DNA of 64,000 nt, taken from the NCBI RefSeq assembly GCF_003634315.1, contig NZ_RBXL01000002.1, positions 124,001-188,000 of the forward strand, given 5' to 3'. The DNA is from Thiocapsa rosea. GTDB lineage: Bacteria > Pseudomonadota > Gammaproteobacteria > Chromatiales > Chromatiaceae. The position numbers were made by a program, and so were the translations under genes. The notes under the pieces were generated by a model, which was not told where the DNA came from, did no database searches, and saw nothing but the letters and a program-made list of their open reading frames with translations. This document shows positions 7,924 to 16,749 of this stretch, piece after piece (the first letter of the stretch is position 1; every line of letters begins with the position of its first letter).

Positions 7924-8988
7924 TCATGGCGAAGCACTGCGCGGTGAAGGGACGGCACGTGGGACTTGGCCTCGCATGAAGGTCTCGATGATACGCAGCG
8001 GGGCGCCACAACACGGACAGGGCCGGGCCGTGGTGGTGCTCGGATCCGACGACGCGGCCGGTTCCATCGCGACCGGGATGGCGAGGATCGGGTTGACCGG
8101 GGCGGTCAACAGCGCGCGGGCACGCTCCAAGTTCCGCACGCGTGCCGTATTGGCCAGCAGCCCGTAATGGCGAATGCGATGCAAGCCGCAGGGCAGGACG
8201 TGCAGCAGGAAGCGGCGCATGAACTCCTCCGGCGCAAGGGTCATGCGCTTGTGGCGGTGGCGCCCGCTGGTACGGTAGTCCTTCCAGGTAAAGGTAATGC
8301 CCTGCGCATCATCGGCGATCAGACGCGTGTTGGAGATCGCCACGCGGTGGGTATAGCGCGACAGATAGGCGAGCACCGCTTCGGGTCCGGCAAACGGTGC
8401 CTTGGCATAGACCACCCACTCCTGCCGGCGCAGCGGGGCCAGCCAGGCGGCGAAGGCCTCGGGCGCGGCCAGGTGCGCGTGCTCGCCGAAGAACGCCAAG
8501 TCTCCGGCCTGCTGTGCAGCACCGAGCTGTTCGAGGAAGCGCCGACGAAACAACCGCGAGAGCACGCGCACGGGCAGAAAGAATCCGGGGCGACAGGCCA
8601 CCCAGCGTTCGCCGTCGGGCGAAAGACCACCCCCGGTGACGATACAGTGCACGTGCGGGTGATGCGTCATCGCCGAGCCCCAAGTATGGAGCACGGCGGT
8701 CAAGCCGATGCGGGCACCGAGGTGCTTGGGATCCGCGGCGATACTCAGCAACGTCTCGGCGGCGACCTGCATGAGCAGGCCGTAAACGACGCGCTTGTTG
8801 TCATAGGCGATGTCGGCAATCGGCGCCGGCAGGGTGAAGACCACATGGTAGTACTCCACGGGCAATAGATCGGCCTCGCGGGCGGCCAGCCACTGCTGCG
8901 CCGCCGCGCCTTGACACTTCGGGCAGTGACGGTTGCGGCAGGAGTTGTAGGCGATTTGGATGTGCCCGCAGGCGTCGCACTGCTCCAC
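7924..8988 (-). CDS. IS91-like HUH transposase
   Basis: 354 residues from a GTG at 8988. A zinc-finger-like N-terminus (CDACGH, then CRNRHCPKCQ), the HUH nuclease motif (HHPHVHCIVTGGGLSPDG) and the tyrosine segment (YLSRYTHRVAISN) identify an IS91-family rolling-circle transposase. The family normally has about 40 more N-terminal residues. The same frame is open upstream with a family-like GGHVEQCDACGH run into the end of the recombinase gene, so the true start may lie inside that gene, or the N-terminus may be shortened. Confidence 0.88.
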   Translation of the reverse strand: MEQCDACGHIQIAYNSCRNRHCPKCQGAAAQQWLAAREADLLPVEYYHVVFTLPAPIADIAYDNKRVVYGLLMQVAAETLLSIAADPKHLGARIGLTAVLHTWGSAMTHHPHVHCIVTGGGLSPDGERWVACRPGFFLPVRVLSRLFRRRFLEQLGAAQQAGDLAFFGEHAHLAAPEAFAAWLAPLRRQEWVVYAKAPFAGPEAVLAYLSRYTHRVAISNTRLIADDAQGITFTWKDYRTSGRHRHKRMTLAPEEFMRRFLLHVLPCGLHRIRHYGLLANTARVRNLERARALLTAPVNPILAIPVAMEPAASSDPSTTTARPCPCCGAPLRIIETFMRGQVPRAVPSPRSASP

Positions 8989-9016
8989 ATGACCGCCGAG
9001 CAGCGGCGTGCGCGGG

Positions 9017-9907
9017 TCAGGCGGGCGCCGGGTTGCCCCCGCCCAAGCGCTCCAGCGGACCGGTGACCTCGCGCAAGGTGCGGGTCGCCACCTGGCTGTA
9101 GAGCGCGGTGTTCTCGAGCTTGCGGTGCCCGAGCAGGACCTGGATCACCCGGATGTCGACCTTCTGCTCCAGCAGATGCGTCGCGAAGCTGTGCCTGAGC
9201 GTGTGCAGAGAGACCCGCTTGGTGATCCCCGCCTCGTCGGCCGCGGCATGACAGGCCCGATTGAGCTGACGGGTCGACATCGGATCCACCGGGTTTTGCC
9301 CCGGGAACAGCCATCCGCCCGGCAGCATCCTGCCCCGAGCATGTCCTTCGCGCCACCATGCCCGCAATACCTCCAACAAGGTCGGGGAGAGCATCGCATA
9401 GCGATCCCGGTGCCCCTTGCCTTGCTCCACCCGGATGCTCATGCGCTCGCTGTCGATGTCGCCGACCTTCAGCGACACCACCTCCGAGGCACGCAGCCCT
9501 GCGCCATAGGCGACCGAGAGGGCCGCGCGGTACTTCAGCCCCGGCGCCGCCTCCAGCAACCGGGTGACCTCCTCGACGCTGAGAATCACCGGCAGCGTGC
9601 GTGGCTGGTGGACATGCGCCACCTTCGCCATCACCGCGACGCGATCGAGCGTGATGTCGAAGAAGAACCGCAGACCCGTCAAGGCGGCGTTGATCGAGAT
9701 CGCCGAAACCCCCCGGTCGGCCAGGTGCAGCTGGTAGCGACGCACGTCCTCCGCCGTGGCGTTCGCCGGGGAGCGCTCGAGAAAGACGTTGAAGTCACGC
9801 ACGGCTCGCAGATATCCGGCCTGCGTCTTCTCGCCGAGCTTGCGCATGCGCATGTCTTCGAGCATGCGCTGACGCAACGGGCTGATGGGATTCGGTGTGG
9901 CGGACAT
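9017..9907 (-). CDS. Tyrosine recombinase partner of the IS91-like element
   Basis: 296 residues from the ATG at 9907 (MSATPNPISPLRQ). It has an N-terminal SAM-like core-binding domain, and the catalytic tyrosine-recombinase set is visible: Arg in YGAGLRASEVVSLKVGD, HTLRHSFATHLL, LGHRKLENTALYSQV. It sits immediately upstream of, and may overlap, the HUH transposase on the same strand, a common arrangement in one branch of IS91 elements. Together they probably form one mobile element; its ori/ter ends were not recognised. Confidence 0.88.
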   Translation of the reverse strand: MSATPNPISPLRQRMLEDMRMRKLGEKTQAGYLRAVRDFNVFLERSPANATAEDVRRYQLHLADRGVSAISINAALTGLRFFFDITLDRVAVMAKVAHVHQPRTLPVILSVEEVTRLLEAAPGLKYRAALSVAYGAGLRASEVVSLKVGDIDSERMSIRVEQGKGHRDRYAMLSPTLLEVLRAWWREGHARGRMLPGGWLFPGQNPVDPMSTRQLNRACHAAADEAGITKRVSLHTLRHSFATHLLEQKVDIRVIQVLLGHRKLENTALYSQVATRTLREVTGPLERLGGGNPAPA

Positions 9908-10277
9908 GGCGGTGCTCCTGTCTGGAGGTTGAGGTTGACTGCACCTCCAACCTCTAGACCGCAAGCCGCTGGTCCGCCGCCTTTTTGCTCCAAGATCCGA
10001 TCCCCGCTCCCCTACCGCGCGAGCGGTTTAGTCCTCTGGGGCAAAGTGATCGGTCGGCTAGCTCGGCTCGGTGGCCGGTCCGGGTCGAGAACGGGCCCTT
10101 CCGCCGCCTCTCGGCCAGAGGTGCTGCAGTACGGATAGATCGGCAGAAGTCAGATGAGCGAATCTTAGAAATCCGTGACGAGATGATGTTGGAAACAACA
10201 CGGGTCATCTCAGCCGCTCTCGGGCGGCGGACTGGTCTACCCTCCAAGGTACCCATGTCCGCTGTCCGGGGTACCTC
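9908..10277. other. Non-coding stretch
   Basis: 370 bp with no recognisable gene, between the IS91-like element and the thermonuclease gene. It should hold one end of the IS91-like element and the thermonuclease promoter, but I cannot place either. Confidence 0.3.
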
Positions 10278-10904
10278 GTGTCTCTTTCGCTCCTGCGTTT
10301 GCTCCCTGCCCTCCTCGTCCTGACCCTCCCGTTCTTCCCTCCAGCCCATGCCTACACCCTCAACGGCAAAGTCGTTCGAATTCTCGACGGCGATACCGTC
10401 GAGGTGCTCGATGCCAACCAGCGCACCCACCGAGTGCGCCTCGCCGGTATCGATGCCCCCGAGAGCAAGCAACCCTTCGGGGCCAAGGCCAAGCGGGTGC
10501 TCTCTGAGCTAGTCGGCGGCGAGACCCTGACCGTCGTTTGGCACAAGCGCGATCGCTACGATCGACTGGTCGGTAAGCTCATGCTCGACGGGGCCGACGT
10601 GAACCTGGCCCTGGTGCGAGCCGGCTACGCTTGGTGGTATCGCTCTTACGCGGGCGAGCAATCCCCGAGCGACCGCCGTCTCTACGAGGCGGCCGAGAAG
10701 GCGGCGCGAAGGGATGGGGTCGGACTCTGGGCCGACCCGAGGCCGATCGCGCCCTGGGATTGGCGCGGCGGCGGGAACGCGGTGCCCCCAAAGCCGAGCT
10801 CGGGCGCTTGTCCGTGCGATTCCGGGCGGCTCTGCACGGGGCCGAAGGGCGGGATTTACTGCGTGCGGGAGAGCGGGTCGAAGAAGTATTTCCCGCGGGA
10901 TTGA
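10278..10904 (+). CDS. Secreted thermonuclease-like (SNase) protein
   Basis: 208 residues from a GTG at 10278. A signal peptide (about residues 1-25, ending AHA) precedes a staphylococcal-nuclease fold: RILDGDTVEVLD, VRLAGIDAPESKQPFG, KRDRYDRLVGKLM, and ALVRAGYAWWYR, DGVGLWADP. The catalytic Arg/Glu/Arg set of the family appears present. A Cys-containing tail of about 40 residues follows (ACPCDSGRLCTGPKGGIYCV), resembling a small module often found after SNase domains in proteobacteria. A periplasmic or extracellular calcium-dependent nuclease is the likely product. Confidence 0.85.
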   Translation: MSLSLLRLLPALLVLTLPFFPPAHAYTLNGKVVRILDGDTVEVLDANQRTHRVRLAGIDAPESKQPFGAKAKRVLSELVGGETLTVVWHKRDRYDRLVGKLMLDGADVNLALVRAGYAWWYRSYAGEQSPSDRRLYEAAEKAARRDGVGLWADPRPIAPWDWRGGGNAVPPKPSSGACPCDSGRLCTGPKGGIYCVRESGSKKYFPRD

Positions 10905-11014
10905 TCGGGGTGGCACGGTTGATTGCCGATCCAGCCGTCATCATGCCCTAGGTCGCCGGGCGCTCCGCTCCGGTGACCGTCTCGATCAACCACATTCCTC
11001 GAGGACATCCGAGC

Positions 11015-11626
11015 ATGCAGATCGCACTCTTCGGCGCGACCGGTGGAACCGGCCGACAGGTTCTGGAGCAGGCTCTCGCGGCGGGGCACACCCTGACGGC
11101 ACTGGTGCGCGACCCCGCCAAGATCGAGGCGCGCAGCGGGGTGAGCCTCATCCAGGGTGATGTGCTCGATGAGGAGGCGACCAGCCGTTGTGTTCAGGGA
11201 TCGGATGCCGTGATCTGCGTACTGGGCTCCGGGGTCGGAGCCGAACCGGTCGAGGCGCAGGGTACGCAACGTATCATCGAGGCCATGCAGACCCACGGTG
11301 TGCGTCGGCTCGTTGCCGTGACCTCGCTCGGGGTCGGCGACAGTCGCGAGCAGGTCAGTGCGCAGTTTCAGCAGGCCATGGACACGGTGTTGAAACCCAT
11401 CATCGCGGCCAAGACGGAACAGGAACGCCTCATTCGGGCGAGCGGCCTGGACTGGACCATTGTGCGTCCCGGCGGGCTCGGTGACGGACCGTGCACCGGC
11501 GACTATCTCAGCGGCACTGACCCTTCCCTGATGGCCGGTCTCGTCAGCCGGGCGGACGTGGCCGACTTCGTCCTGCGCCAGCTGTCGGACACGATCTACC
11601 TGCACCAATGCCCGGCGGTGACTTGA
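11015..11626 (+). CDS. NAD(P)-binding SDR-like protein (NmrA/BVR-B-like)
   Basis: 203 residues. The start at ATG 11015 places a nucleotide-binding motif at the very N-terminus (MQIALFGATGGTGRQV) and follows GAGGAC; a longer frame from 10973 adds 14 residues of no family character. TSLGVGDSR and DWTIVRPGGLGDGP fit atypical SDRs of the biliverdin-reductase-B / NmrA type. The substrate is unknown. It appears monocistronic. Confidence 0.8.
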   Translation: MQIALFGATGGTGRQVLEQALAAGHTLTALVRDPAKIEARSGVSLIQGDVLDEEATSRCVQGSDAVICVLGSGVGAEPVEAQGTQRIIEAMQTHGVRRLVAVTSLGVGDSREQVSAQFQQAMDTVLKPIIAAKTEQERLIRASGLDWTIVRPGGLGDGPCTGDYLSGTDPSLMAGLVSRADVADFVLRQLSDTIYLHQCPAVT

Positions 11627-11880
11627 GCCGGCTGGATCGGTTCGGTTCGGGACGGTGACGTGACGCGGGACGGCCAGATGGATGGATCGATTCGCCGCAT
11701 TTCGTGCGGTGATCGAGGCGGCTATTCACCGCAAGGACGGCGATCCCGACACGATGGCGGGATGATTTCATGTGTGCGGTACCGACCGTCGCACTCGCGA
11801 CGGGCACGCATCGCCGCGTCGGGAGGCGGTCGGTGGCAAGATGCCGAGACCACCCCTGAACCGAGGCCCGCGCGCTGCTC

Positions 11881-12423
11881 ATGACCACCCGACCCGTCGA
11901 CATCCACACCTATAGCGGCATCGCGTTCGACCTGCGCGATCCGCAACCCGAGATGGTGTGCCTGGAGGACATTGTCCATTCCCTGTCGCTGATGAACCGC
12001 TTCAACGGCGCTGCGCTGTTCCCCTACAGCGTCGCCCAGCATTCGCTCCACGTCGCCGAGCTGCTGCCCCCGGACCTTCGTCTGGACGGGCTGCTGCACG
12101 ATGCCGCCGAGGCGTACATCGGCGATATGGTGAGCCCGCTGAAACAGGTGCTGCCGGAGTACAAAGCCGTGGAGGTGCGCATCACCGCCGTGGTGGCGGA
12201 GGTCTTCGGCCTCATTCATCCCGAGCCGCCCGAGGTCAAGCGCGCGGACCTCGCGGTGCTCGCCGCCGAGCGTGAGCAGGTGTTGCGCCCCTCCTACGGT
12301 CCCTGGTTCAAGGACTTTCCGGCGCCGGCACCGATCACCATCGCCAGCCGATCCTGGCTGGAGGTGAAGCAGACCTTCACCGAGGCCCTCCAAGGCGAGT
12401 TGAGGAGGTGTGCGGGTCGGTGA
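11881..12423 (+). CDS. HD-domain metal-dependent phosphohydrolase (YfbR-like)
   Basis: 180 residues. The HD metal site is visible: SVAQHSLHVAELL, LLHDAAEAYIGDMVSPLK and a later acidic residue in RADLAVLAAER. The arrangement resembles YfbR/5'-nucleotidase-like HD proteins (COG1896) acting on nucleotides; the exact substrate cannot be told. The upstream gap 11627-11880 holds no gene. Confidence 0.8.
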   Translation: MTTRPVDIHTYSGIAFDLRDPQPEMVCLEDIVHSLSLMNRFNGAALFPYSVAQHSLHVAELLPPDLRLDGLLHDAAEAYIGDMVSPLKQVLPEYKAVEVRITAVVAEVFGLIHPEPPEVKRADLAVLAAEREQVLRPSYGPWFKDFPAPAPITIASRSWLEVKQTFTEALQGELRRCAGR

Positions 12424-12586
12424 TCGCGGCCGAGGGTCCGCGTTGCGGTCCGGGCGAGGTTGATCCGACATGCCGTGACGCACCGGTGTGAGAGGCTTGG
12501 GTCAGGGCGCGTGGGTCACGACCGGCTCTCGGGAGCAGATCACACCACGCGAGATGATCCGAATCGTACTCTTATGGAAGGCACGT

Positions 12587-13348
12587 ATGTTCACGCTGAA
12601 GCGTAAATACAAGGATTCATCGATCGAAGGACTTCGGACCTTCATCTTCACTCGCTTCTACCCGAGGGTCGTTGTGGGTGGCTATGTGGGCATGCATCAC
12701 CTTCGTAATCTGATCAGTCCTCTCGGGATCAACACGATCCTGCTGGTCTACGTTCTCTTGCTCACCCTGCTGGTCGCGCAGGAGTTGCTGCATGGCGACC
12801 CACTGTGGCGGTCCGTGCTCCTCACATTGCTTGTCGCCCATGTCATCTACGACATGCTGGCGAATGTCGAGTTGATCTACATCGCGATGGCGCGGGAAAC
12901 GCCCTCCTTCGAGCTCGAGCTCGTCATGCTCTCCGACTGCATGACATTCGATGATCGACTCCGGCGGCTGCGTGTCCGGGGGGATCCCAAGGCCCTCGCG
13001 CATGCGGAGCAACAGGCCGAGGTACTGAGGGAATGCGGTGAGCAGAGTTTGGCATGGCCGGCCGGGCTGAAGATTCGCGACAAGCGCAGCGGTCAGTGTT
13101 GGAAGCTCTACGAACACGAGCAGAACGATTACGAAGCCCACTTGGACCTCGGGAATCAAAAACGCATGGTGATGGACACCGACGATTTTCTCTTTATTTC
13201 CGTCATCCAAGAGTTGATCGATCGGCGTTTGTCGCCGAAAAGGCGGGATCAGGTTTGGAATCGACTCTATCGTTTGGGTCTTTACATTAAACCTTGTTCG
13301 GACGATGCACCGATCCTGTTGCCCGGAGAAACGGGTGTGATCGTCTAG
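12587..13348 (+). CDS. Membrane protein of unknown function
   Basis: 253 residues if started at ATG 12587, which has GGAAGG 5 bp upstream; open sequence extends back to 12488. Two hydrophobic segments lie close together (INTILLVYVLLLTLLVAQEL and the following SVLLTLLVAHVIYDML region), leaving a C-terminal domain of about 150 residues, predicted soluble (charged, with DTDDFLFISVIQELIDRR). No family recognised. An inner-membrane protein with a cytoplasmic C-terminal domain is the simplest reading. Confidence 0.6.
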   Translation: MFTLKRKYKDSSIEGLRTFIFTRFYPRVVVGGYVGMHHLRNLISPLGINTILLVYVLLLTLLVAQELLHGDPLWRSVLLTLLVAHVIYDMLANVELIYIAMARETPSFELELVMLSDCMTFDDRLRRLRVRGDPKALAHAEQQAEVLRECGEQSLAWPAGLKIRDKRSGQCWKLYEHEQNDYEAHLDLGNQKRMVMDTDDFLFISVIQELIDRRLSPKRRDQVWNRLYRLGLYIKPCSDDAPILLPGETGVIV

Positions 13349-13574
13349 ATCCATCGGCCGTTCCGTCGTGACGAAACGTCGGAGCGGCACCATGGACCAA
13401 GGGCGCGTGTGGACCGAAAGCGCGATCCGACAGGCCGTGTCGCATCACGATGCCATCCTGGGACACGCGTGATCCCGACCTCTGCCATTGGGGCGCGGTC
13501 GTCCATGCGCCACGCGAAACCGTCGATTTTCGCCGTCACCCCGGCAACATGGTGGCGATGATGGAGGTGAACCG

Positions 13575-13880
13575 ATGAACCTGTCCGTGCGATCGATCCT
13601 GTGGGTGACGCTGCTGGGCGTCGGTGTCGGGTCCGCCATGCCGGCCCGGGCCGATACCGAGATCTGGCGCCCGATCCCCGGCACCAACACCCCCGACTAC
13701 GGCGGGCCGCTCTTGATCGAGCGGGACGGGGTCATCTATCCGGCGATCCCCGGCACCCGCACCCCGGATTATGGTTCCGCTGACCGTCGGATCATCCGCG
13801 ACGGCAAGGTCTACGATGCTATCCCCGGGACCAACACACCGGATTACGGGTCGGGGCGGTGGTTGCTCCGGGATCGGTGA
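13575..13880 (+). CDS. Small exported protein with IPGTNTPDYG repeats
   Basis: 101 residues from ATG 13575, preceded by GGAGGTG. A signal peptide runs to about residue 26 (ending ARA). The mature part has three copies of a segment of about 30 residues carrying IPGT(N/R)TPDYG, each followed in the first two copies by an Ile-rich/charged stretch (LLIERDGVIYPA, RIIRDGKVYDA). The last ends in WLLRDR. No family recognised. The repeat design suggests a small beta-rich periplasmic binding or structural protein. Confidence 0.7.
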   Translation: MNLSVRSILWVTLLGVGVGSAMPARADTEIWRPIPGTNTPDYGGPLLIERDGVIYPAIPGTRTPDYGSADRRIIRDGKVYDAIPGTNTPDYGSGRWLLRDR

Positions 13881-13914
13881 AGCGGCACCGGAGGCGTCAT
13901 CCGACGGCCGTGCT

Positions 13915-14223
13915 TCAAGACTCCAGCGGCGCCCCGTCGATCGCCGAGAGCTCCCGATTCACCTCGAATAACTTGGCGTTGACGTGCGGCACACCGAAGC
14001 CGACAAGCCGCTCGGTGTGCATCGTCAGATAGGCATTGGCGCTGATTCGATCGGCGAAGAGGTAGATGCCGCCGGCCTCGCCCGTCTGCGGGTTCTCGGT
14101 CCAGATCTTCCAGAGCAAGCCGGGCTCTTGCGCGATGGATTCGGCGAGCCCCAGCATGGTGGCGCTCATCTCGGCACCCCAAGGGCCTTGGAAGGGGAAG
14201 TCGATCTGTAGGAGGATGGACAT
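13915..14223 (-). CDS. YdhR-like monooxygenase, copy 1
   Basis: 102 residues, typical for the ydhR family (PF08803), which are small ferredoxin-like-fold putative monooxygenases. Diagnostic sequence: LLQIDFPFQGPWGAEM, GLLWKIWTENPQTGEAGG, LFADRISANAYL, VNAKLFEVNRELSAID. A second copy about 90% identical by eye is at 18148-18456, same strand. The substrate is unknown. Confidence 0.8.
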   Translation of the reverse strand: MSILLQIDFPFQGPWGAEMSATMLGLAESIAQEPGLLWKIWTENPQTGEAGGIYLFADRISANAYLTMHTERLVGFGVPHVNAKLFEVNRELSAIDGAPLES

Positions 14224-14341
14224 CTGGACCTCTCGTTGGTGCGGTGGAGGGTAAGGCCCTGGAGTCTACTGCAACGGCGGTCTGCCAGCGGAGGCTTCGG
14301 CCGACGACACATCGACTTGGTTCGCACGGGAGAGCATGACA

Positions 14342-14893
14342 ATGGGCCGGAAATTCGATGAACTCTCCGAACGGCACATCCGCTTCATCGCCGAGCAGAA
14401 GATCTTCTTCGTCGCCACGGCGACCAAGGACAGTCGCATCAACCTCTCTCCGAAGGGTATGGACGCCCTGCGGGTCGTCGACGTCGGTCGTGTCTTGTGG
14501 CTGAACCTGACCGGCAGCGGCAACGAGACCTCGGCACACGTGCAGCGCGATCCGCGGATGACGCTGATGTTCTGCGCCTTCGAGGATCCGCCGATGATTC
14601 TGCGGGTCTACGGCGCGGCGCGTGTAGTCCATCCAGGTGATCCCGACTGGGCCGATCTCCTGTCGTTGTTCAAGCCGTTACCGGGAGCGCGTCAGATCTT
14701 CGACCTCGCCGTGCACTTAGTGCAGACCTCCTGCGGAATGGGCGTGCCCTACTTCGCCTATCGCGGTGATCGCGAGCAGCTCGTCGACTGGGCGGTTAAG
14801 AAAGGCGACGAGGGCGTGCGCGACTACTGGGAGCAGAAGAACCAAGTCAGTATCGACGGCATCCCGACCCGGATCGTCGAGAAAAAGCGATAG
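14342..14893 (+). CDS. Pyridoxamine-5'-phosphate-oxidase-like flavoprotein
   Basis: 183 residues. The ATG at 14342 is better spaced from the GGGAGAG at 14328-14334 than the ATG at 14336. The FMN-binding split-barrel pattern is visible: IRFIAEQKIFFVATATKDSR, INLSPKGMD, LNLTGSGNETSAHV, MTLMFCAFEDPPMILRVYG. This matches COG3576-type PPOx-like proteins rather than PdxH itself. It lies between the YdhR gene and the bicupin gene, which separate the two members of the duplicated gene pair here. Confidence 0.8.
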   Translation: MGRKFDELSERHIRFIAEQKIFFVATATKDSRINLSPKGMDALRVVDVGRVLWLNLTGSGNETSAHVQRDPRMTLMFCAFEDPPMILRVYGAARVVHPGDPDWADLLSLFKPLPGARQIFDLAVHLVQTSCGMGVPYFAYRGDREQLVDWAVKKGDEGVRDYWEQKNQVSIDGIPTRIVEKKR

Positions 14894-14900
14894 CCTGGCT

Positions 14901-15608
14901 TCACAGCCCCCCGACCCGCACGTAGATCAGGCATCCGGTATCCGAGAACGGGGTATGCCGGCTCAGATGCGGACTGCGGATCCAGGTGCCCTCGGGATAG
15001 CGCCCGTACTCGTCGGCGAACTCGCCCTCAAGGACCAGGATCTCCTCGCCGCCCCAATGCGTGTGGGACTGAAACCGCGTCCCCGGCGCCCAGCGCACCA
15101 GGGCGACGCTCTCAGGGTAGCCGGACTGCGCGTAGAGGGGGCGTACGGCGAGACCTTCCACCAGGCCGGGGCGCCAGCCTTCCCCGGCGTGCGTGTCCTC
15201 GACCAACCGCGGGCGATCCGCGCCAGGATACTGACGCAGTCGCACGAAGAGCGTGCATCCCGGAGCGGACCGCGGGGAATGCCGGCTACCGTGGGGGTTC
15301 ATCAGGAAGGTGCCGGCCGGATAGTCGCCGTGTTCGTCGGAGAAGACCCCGTCGAGAACCAGGATCTCCTCGCCCTCGGGATGAGTATGCTCGGGGAAGG
15401 CCCCGCCGGGGGCATAGCGCACCATACTGGTCACCGGGCCGGATTCACCGCCTTGACGGAACAGCGGCTTGCGCCAAACGGTGCCGCTCGGGCTGGGTTC
15501 CCATGACATCGCGGCAGTGTCGACGACCTCGCGTCGGGCAAGGTCGGCATGGACGTCGGCAAGGGTCGTAGGGGGCGGCGATATCGATGTAGACGGGACT
15601 TCGATCAT
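14901..15608 (-). CDS. ChrR-like bicupin protein
   Basis: About 235 residues from ATG 15608; the frame is open to 15755 but the added part has no family character. Two cupin repeats each show the metal-ligand signature: FPEHTHPEGEEILVLDGVFS with SRHSP, and FQSHTHWGGEEILVLEGEFA with SRHTP. This matches the cupin half of ChrR anti-sigma factors (PF12973) in duplicate, without the zinc anti-sigma domain, so it is probably a metal-binding enzyme or sensor and not a sigma regulator. It converges on the PPOx gene, 7 bp apart. Confidence 0.82.
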   Translation of the reverse strand: MIEVPSTSISPPPTTLADVHADLARREVVDTAAMSWEPSPSGTVWRKPLFRQGGESGPVTSMVRYAPGGAFPEHTHPEGEEILVLDGVFSDEHGDYPAGTFLMNPHGSRHSPRSAPGCTLFVRLRQYPGADRPRLVEDTHAGEGWRPGLVEGLAVRPLYAQSGYPESVALVRWAPGTRFQSHTHWGGEEILVLEGEFADEYGRYPEGTWIRSPHLSRHTPFSDTGCLIYVRVGGL

Positions 15609-15739
15609 GGCGGGTTGGTGGTCGGGTCGAGGAGAATGCATCGGACCGGAGCGCGCGACGCACACGCTCGGCCGTTCTGCCGATCTACCGGAAGTTGCGG
15701 CATCCGCCGTCGACATCAACGCAGCGACGAGGCGACGCC

Positions 15740-15994
15740 ATGAACCGCAAGGCACTGCTGGAAGAAATCCGCCGACGCAACCGCGCCCACCTCCCTGCCC
15801 TGCTCGCCGCGTTGGAGCGCGTCAGGGCCGGCATCCGCCTGACCCAAGCGGATCACGAGGCCGTGATCGACAGCCTGGAGGATGGCAACGCGAGCCTGGC
15901 CTTCGAGGAGTCCGATCGGGCCGAGCGTGCGCTGGCGGCGCGGGTTCTGGATCTGTGCAGGCAGATCCACGTCACCGAGGCGCAGCTCAAGTGA
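15740..15994 (+). CDS. Helical 84-residue protein, copy 1
   Basis: 84 residues from ATG 15740. Highly charged and predicted all-helical (ALLEEIRRRNRAHLPALLAA, SLEDGNASLAFEESDRAERA). No family recognised. A paralogue with most residues identical lies at 18572-18826, again near a ydhR copy. The sequence GAGGCGACGCC before the start is conserved as GAGGTGACGCC at copy 2, supporting this start. Confidence 0.65.
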   Translation: MNRKALLEEIRRRNRAHLPALLAALERVRAGIRLTQADHEAVIDSLEDGNASLAFEESDRAERALAARVLDLCRQIHVTEAQLK

Positions 15995-16035
15995 GCCTCT
16001 CGCCGCCGACGGCGGCGCGAGGCAGAGACGCGGAC

Positions 16036-16215
16036 CTACATCATGCCCATGCCGCCGAACATGGCCGTGAAGATCGCCATGACGATCGCAAACAAGATGG
16101 AGAGGATGATGATGGCCGGTATGGACGCGATGGCCGCCTTCACCATGAAGACAACCATGGACCAAAAGGGCATCTGGATGTCGACGACGGTGACGCGGTT
16201 GCTGTAGTCGTTCAC
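16036..16215 (-). CDS. Small membrane protein
   Basis: 59 residues from a GTG at 16215 with AGGAG at good spacing. A short polar N-terminus precedes a long hydrophobic stretch covering one or two membrane helices (MVVFMVKAAIASIPAIIILS, then ILFAIVMAIF), ending Met/Gly-rich. No family recognised. Confidence 0.55.
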   Translation of the reverse strand: MNDYSNRVTVVDIQMPFWSMVVFMVKAAIASIPAIIILSILFAIVMAIFTAMFGGMGMM

Positions 16216-16749
16216 GGTGCTGTCTCCTGTTGTTAGAGGGGATTCCTTAGCAGGCGAGGTGGATTCTAAGTGATGAGTCCTCGCCAAGTCGCTCGACGCA
16301 TGCCGCCGTCAACGCTCATGTCGGTCGGGTGCGAGCCACTCTCGGGATCGAGACTTTCGGTGCGGATGGATCACCTGCCCACCTGGATTCATCCAGCCCG
16401 GTTCACGCTCCATTCCTCGCCCGCTTCTCGATCCGGCGCAAGGCCGCTTCGCACGACATCCAGCAGATCCACTTCAGCGTGCACATCACCCCACCTATTG
16501 ATCACCCGTCCTCGTAGCGGGCAAAGCACCGCAAATTCTGGCAAACCCGACTCTCGGCGGGTAGCGCCATCAGGCCCACGCCACCAGCAGTCCGAAGCCA
16601 GCATAGGCGGGCGCGAAGATGGCATAGCCGAGGGTTTGATAGGGCAATGGCGGGTCCATCCGAGCCGAGTGGAAATCTCAGCCGAGGGGCCGCGACGGCT
16701 CACTCCGACGCCGGCTGACGTCTTGCGAGGCGTCCGGGCCGAGTGTGGT
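16216..16749. other. Non-coding stretch
   Basis: 534 bp without a supportable gene. The only coding-like trace is a minus-strand run of about 29 codons around 16575-16665 (PYQTLGYAIFAPAYAGFGLL), which could be a membrane-protein scrap. Confidence 0.3.

Noticed and set aside
9008..10138. 376-codon plus-strand frame opposite the tyrosine recombinase
   Set aside because: The minus strand carries the full recombinase catalytic set; the plus frame has no domain.
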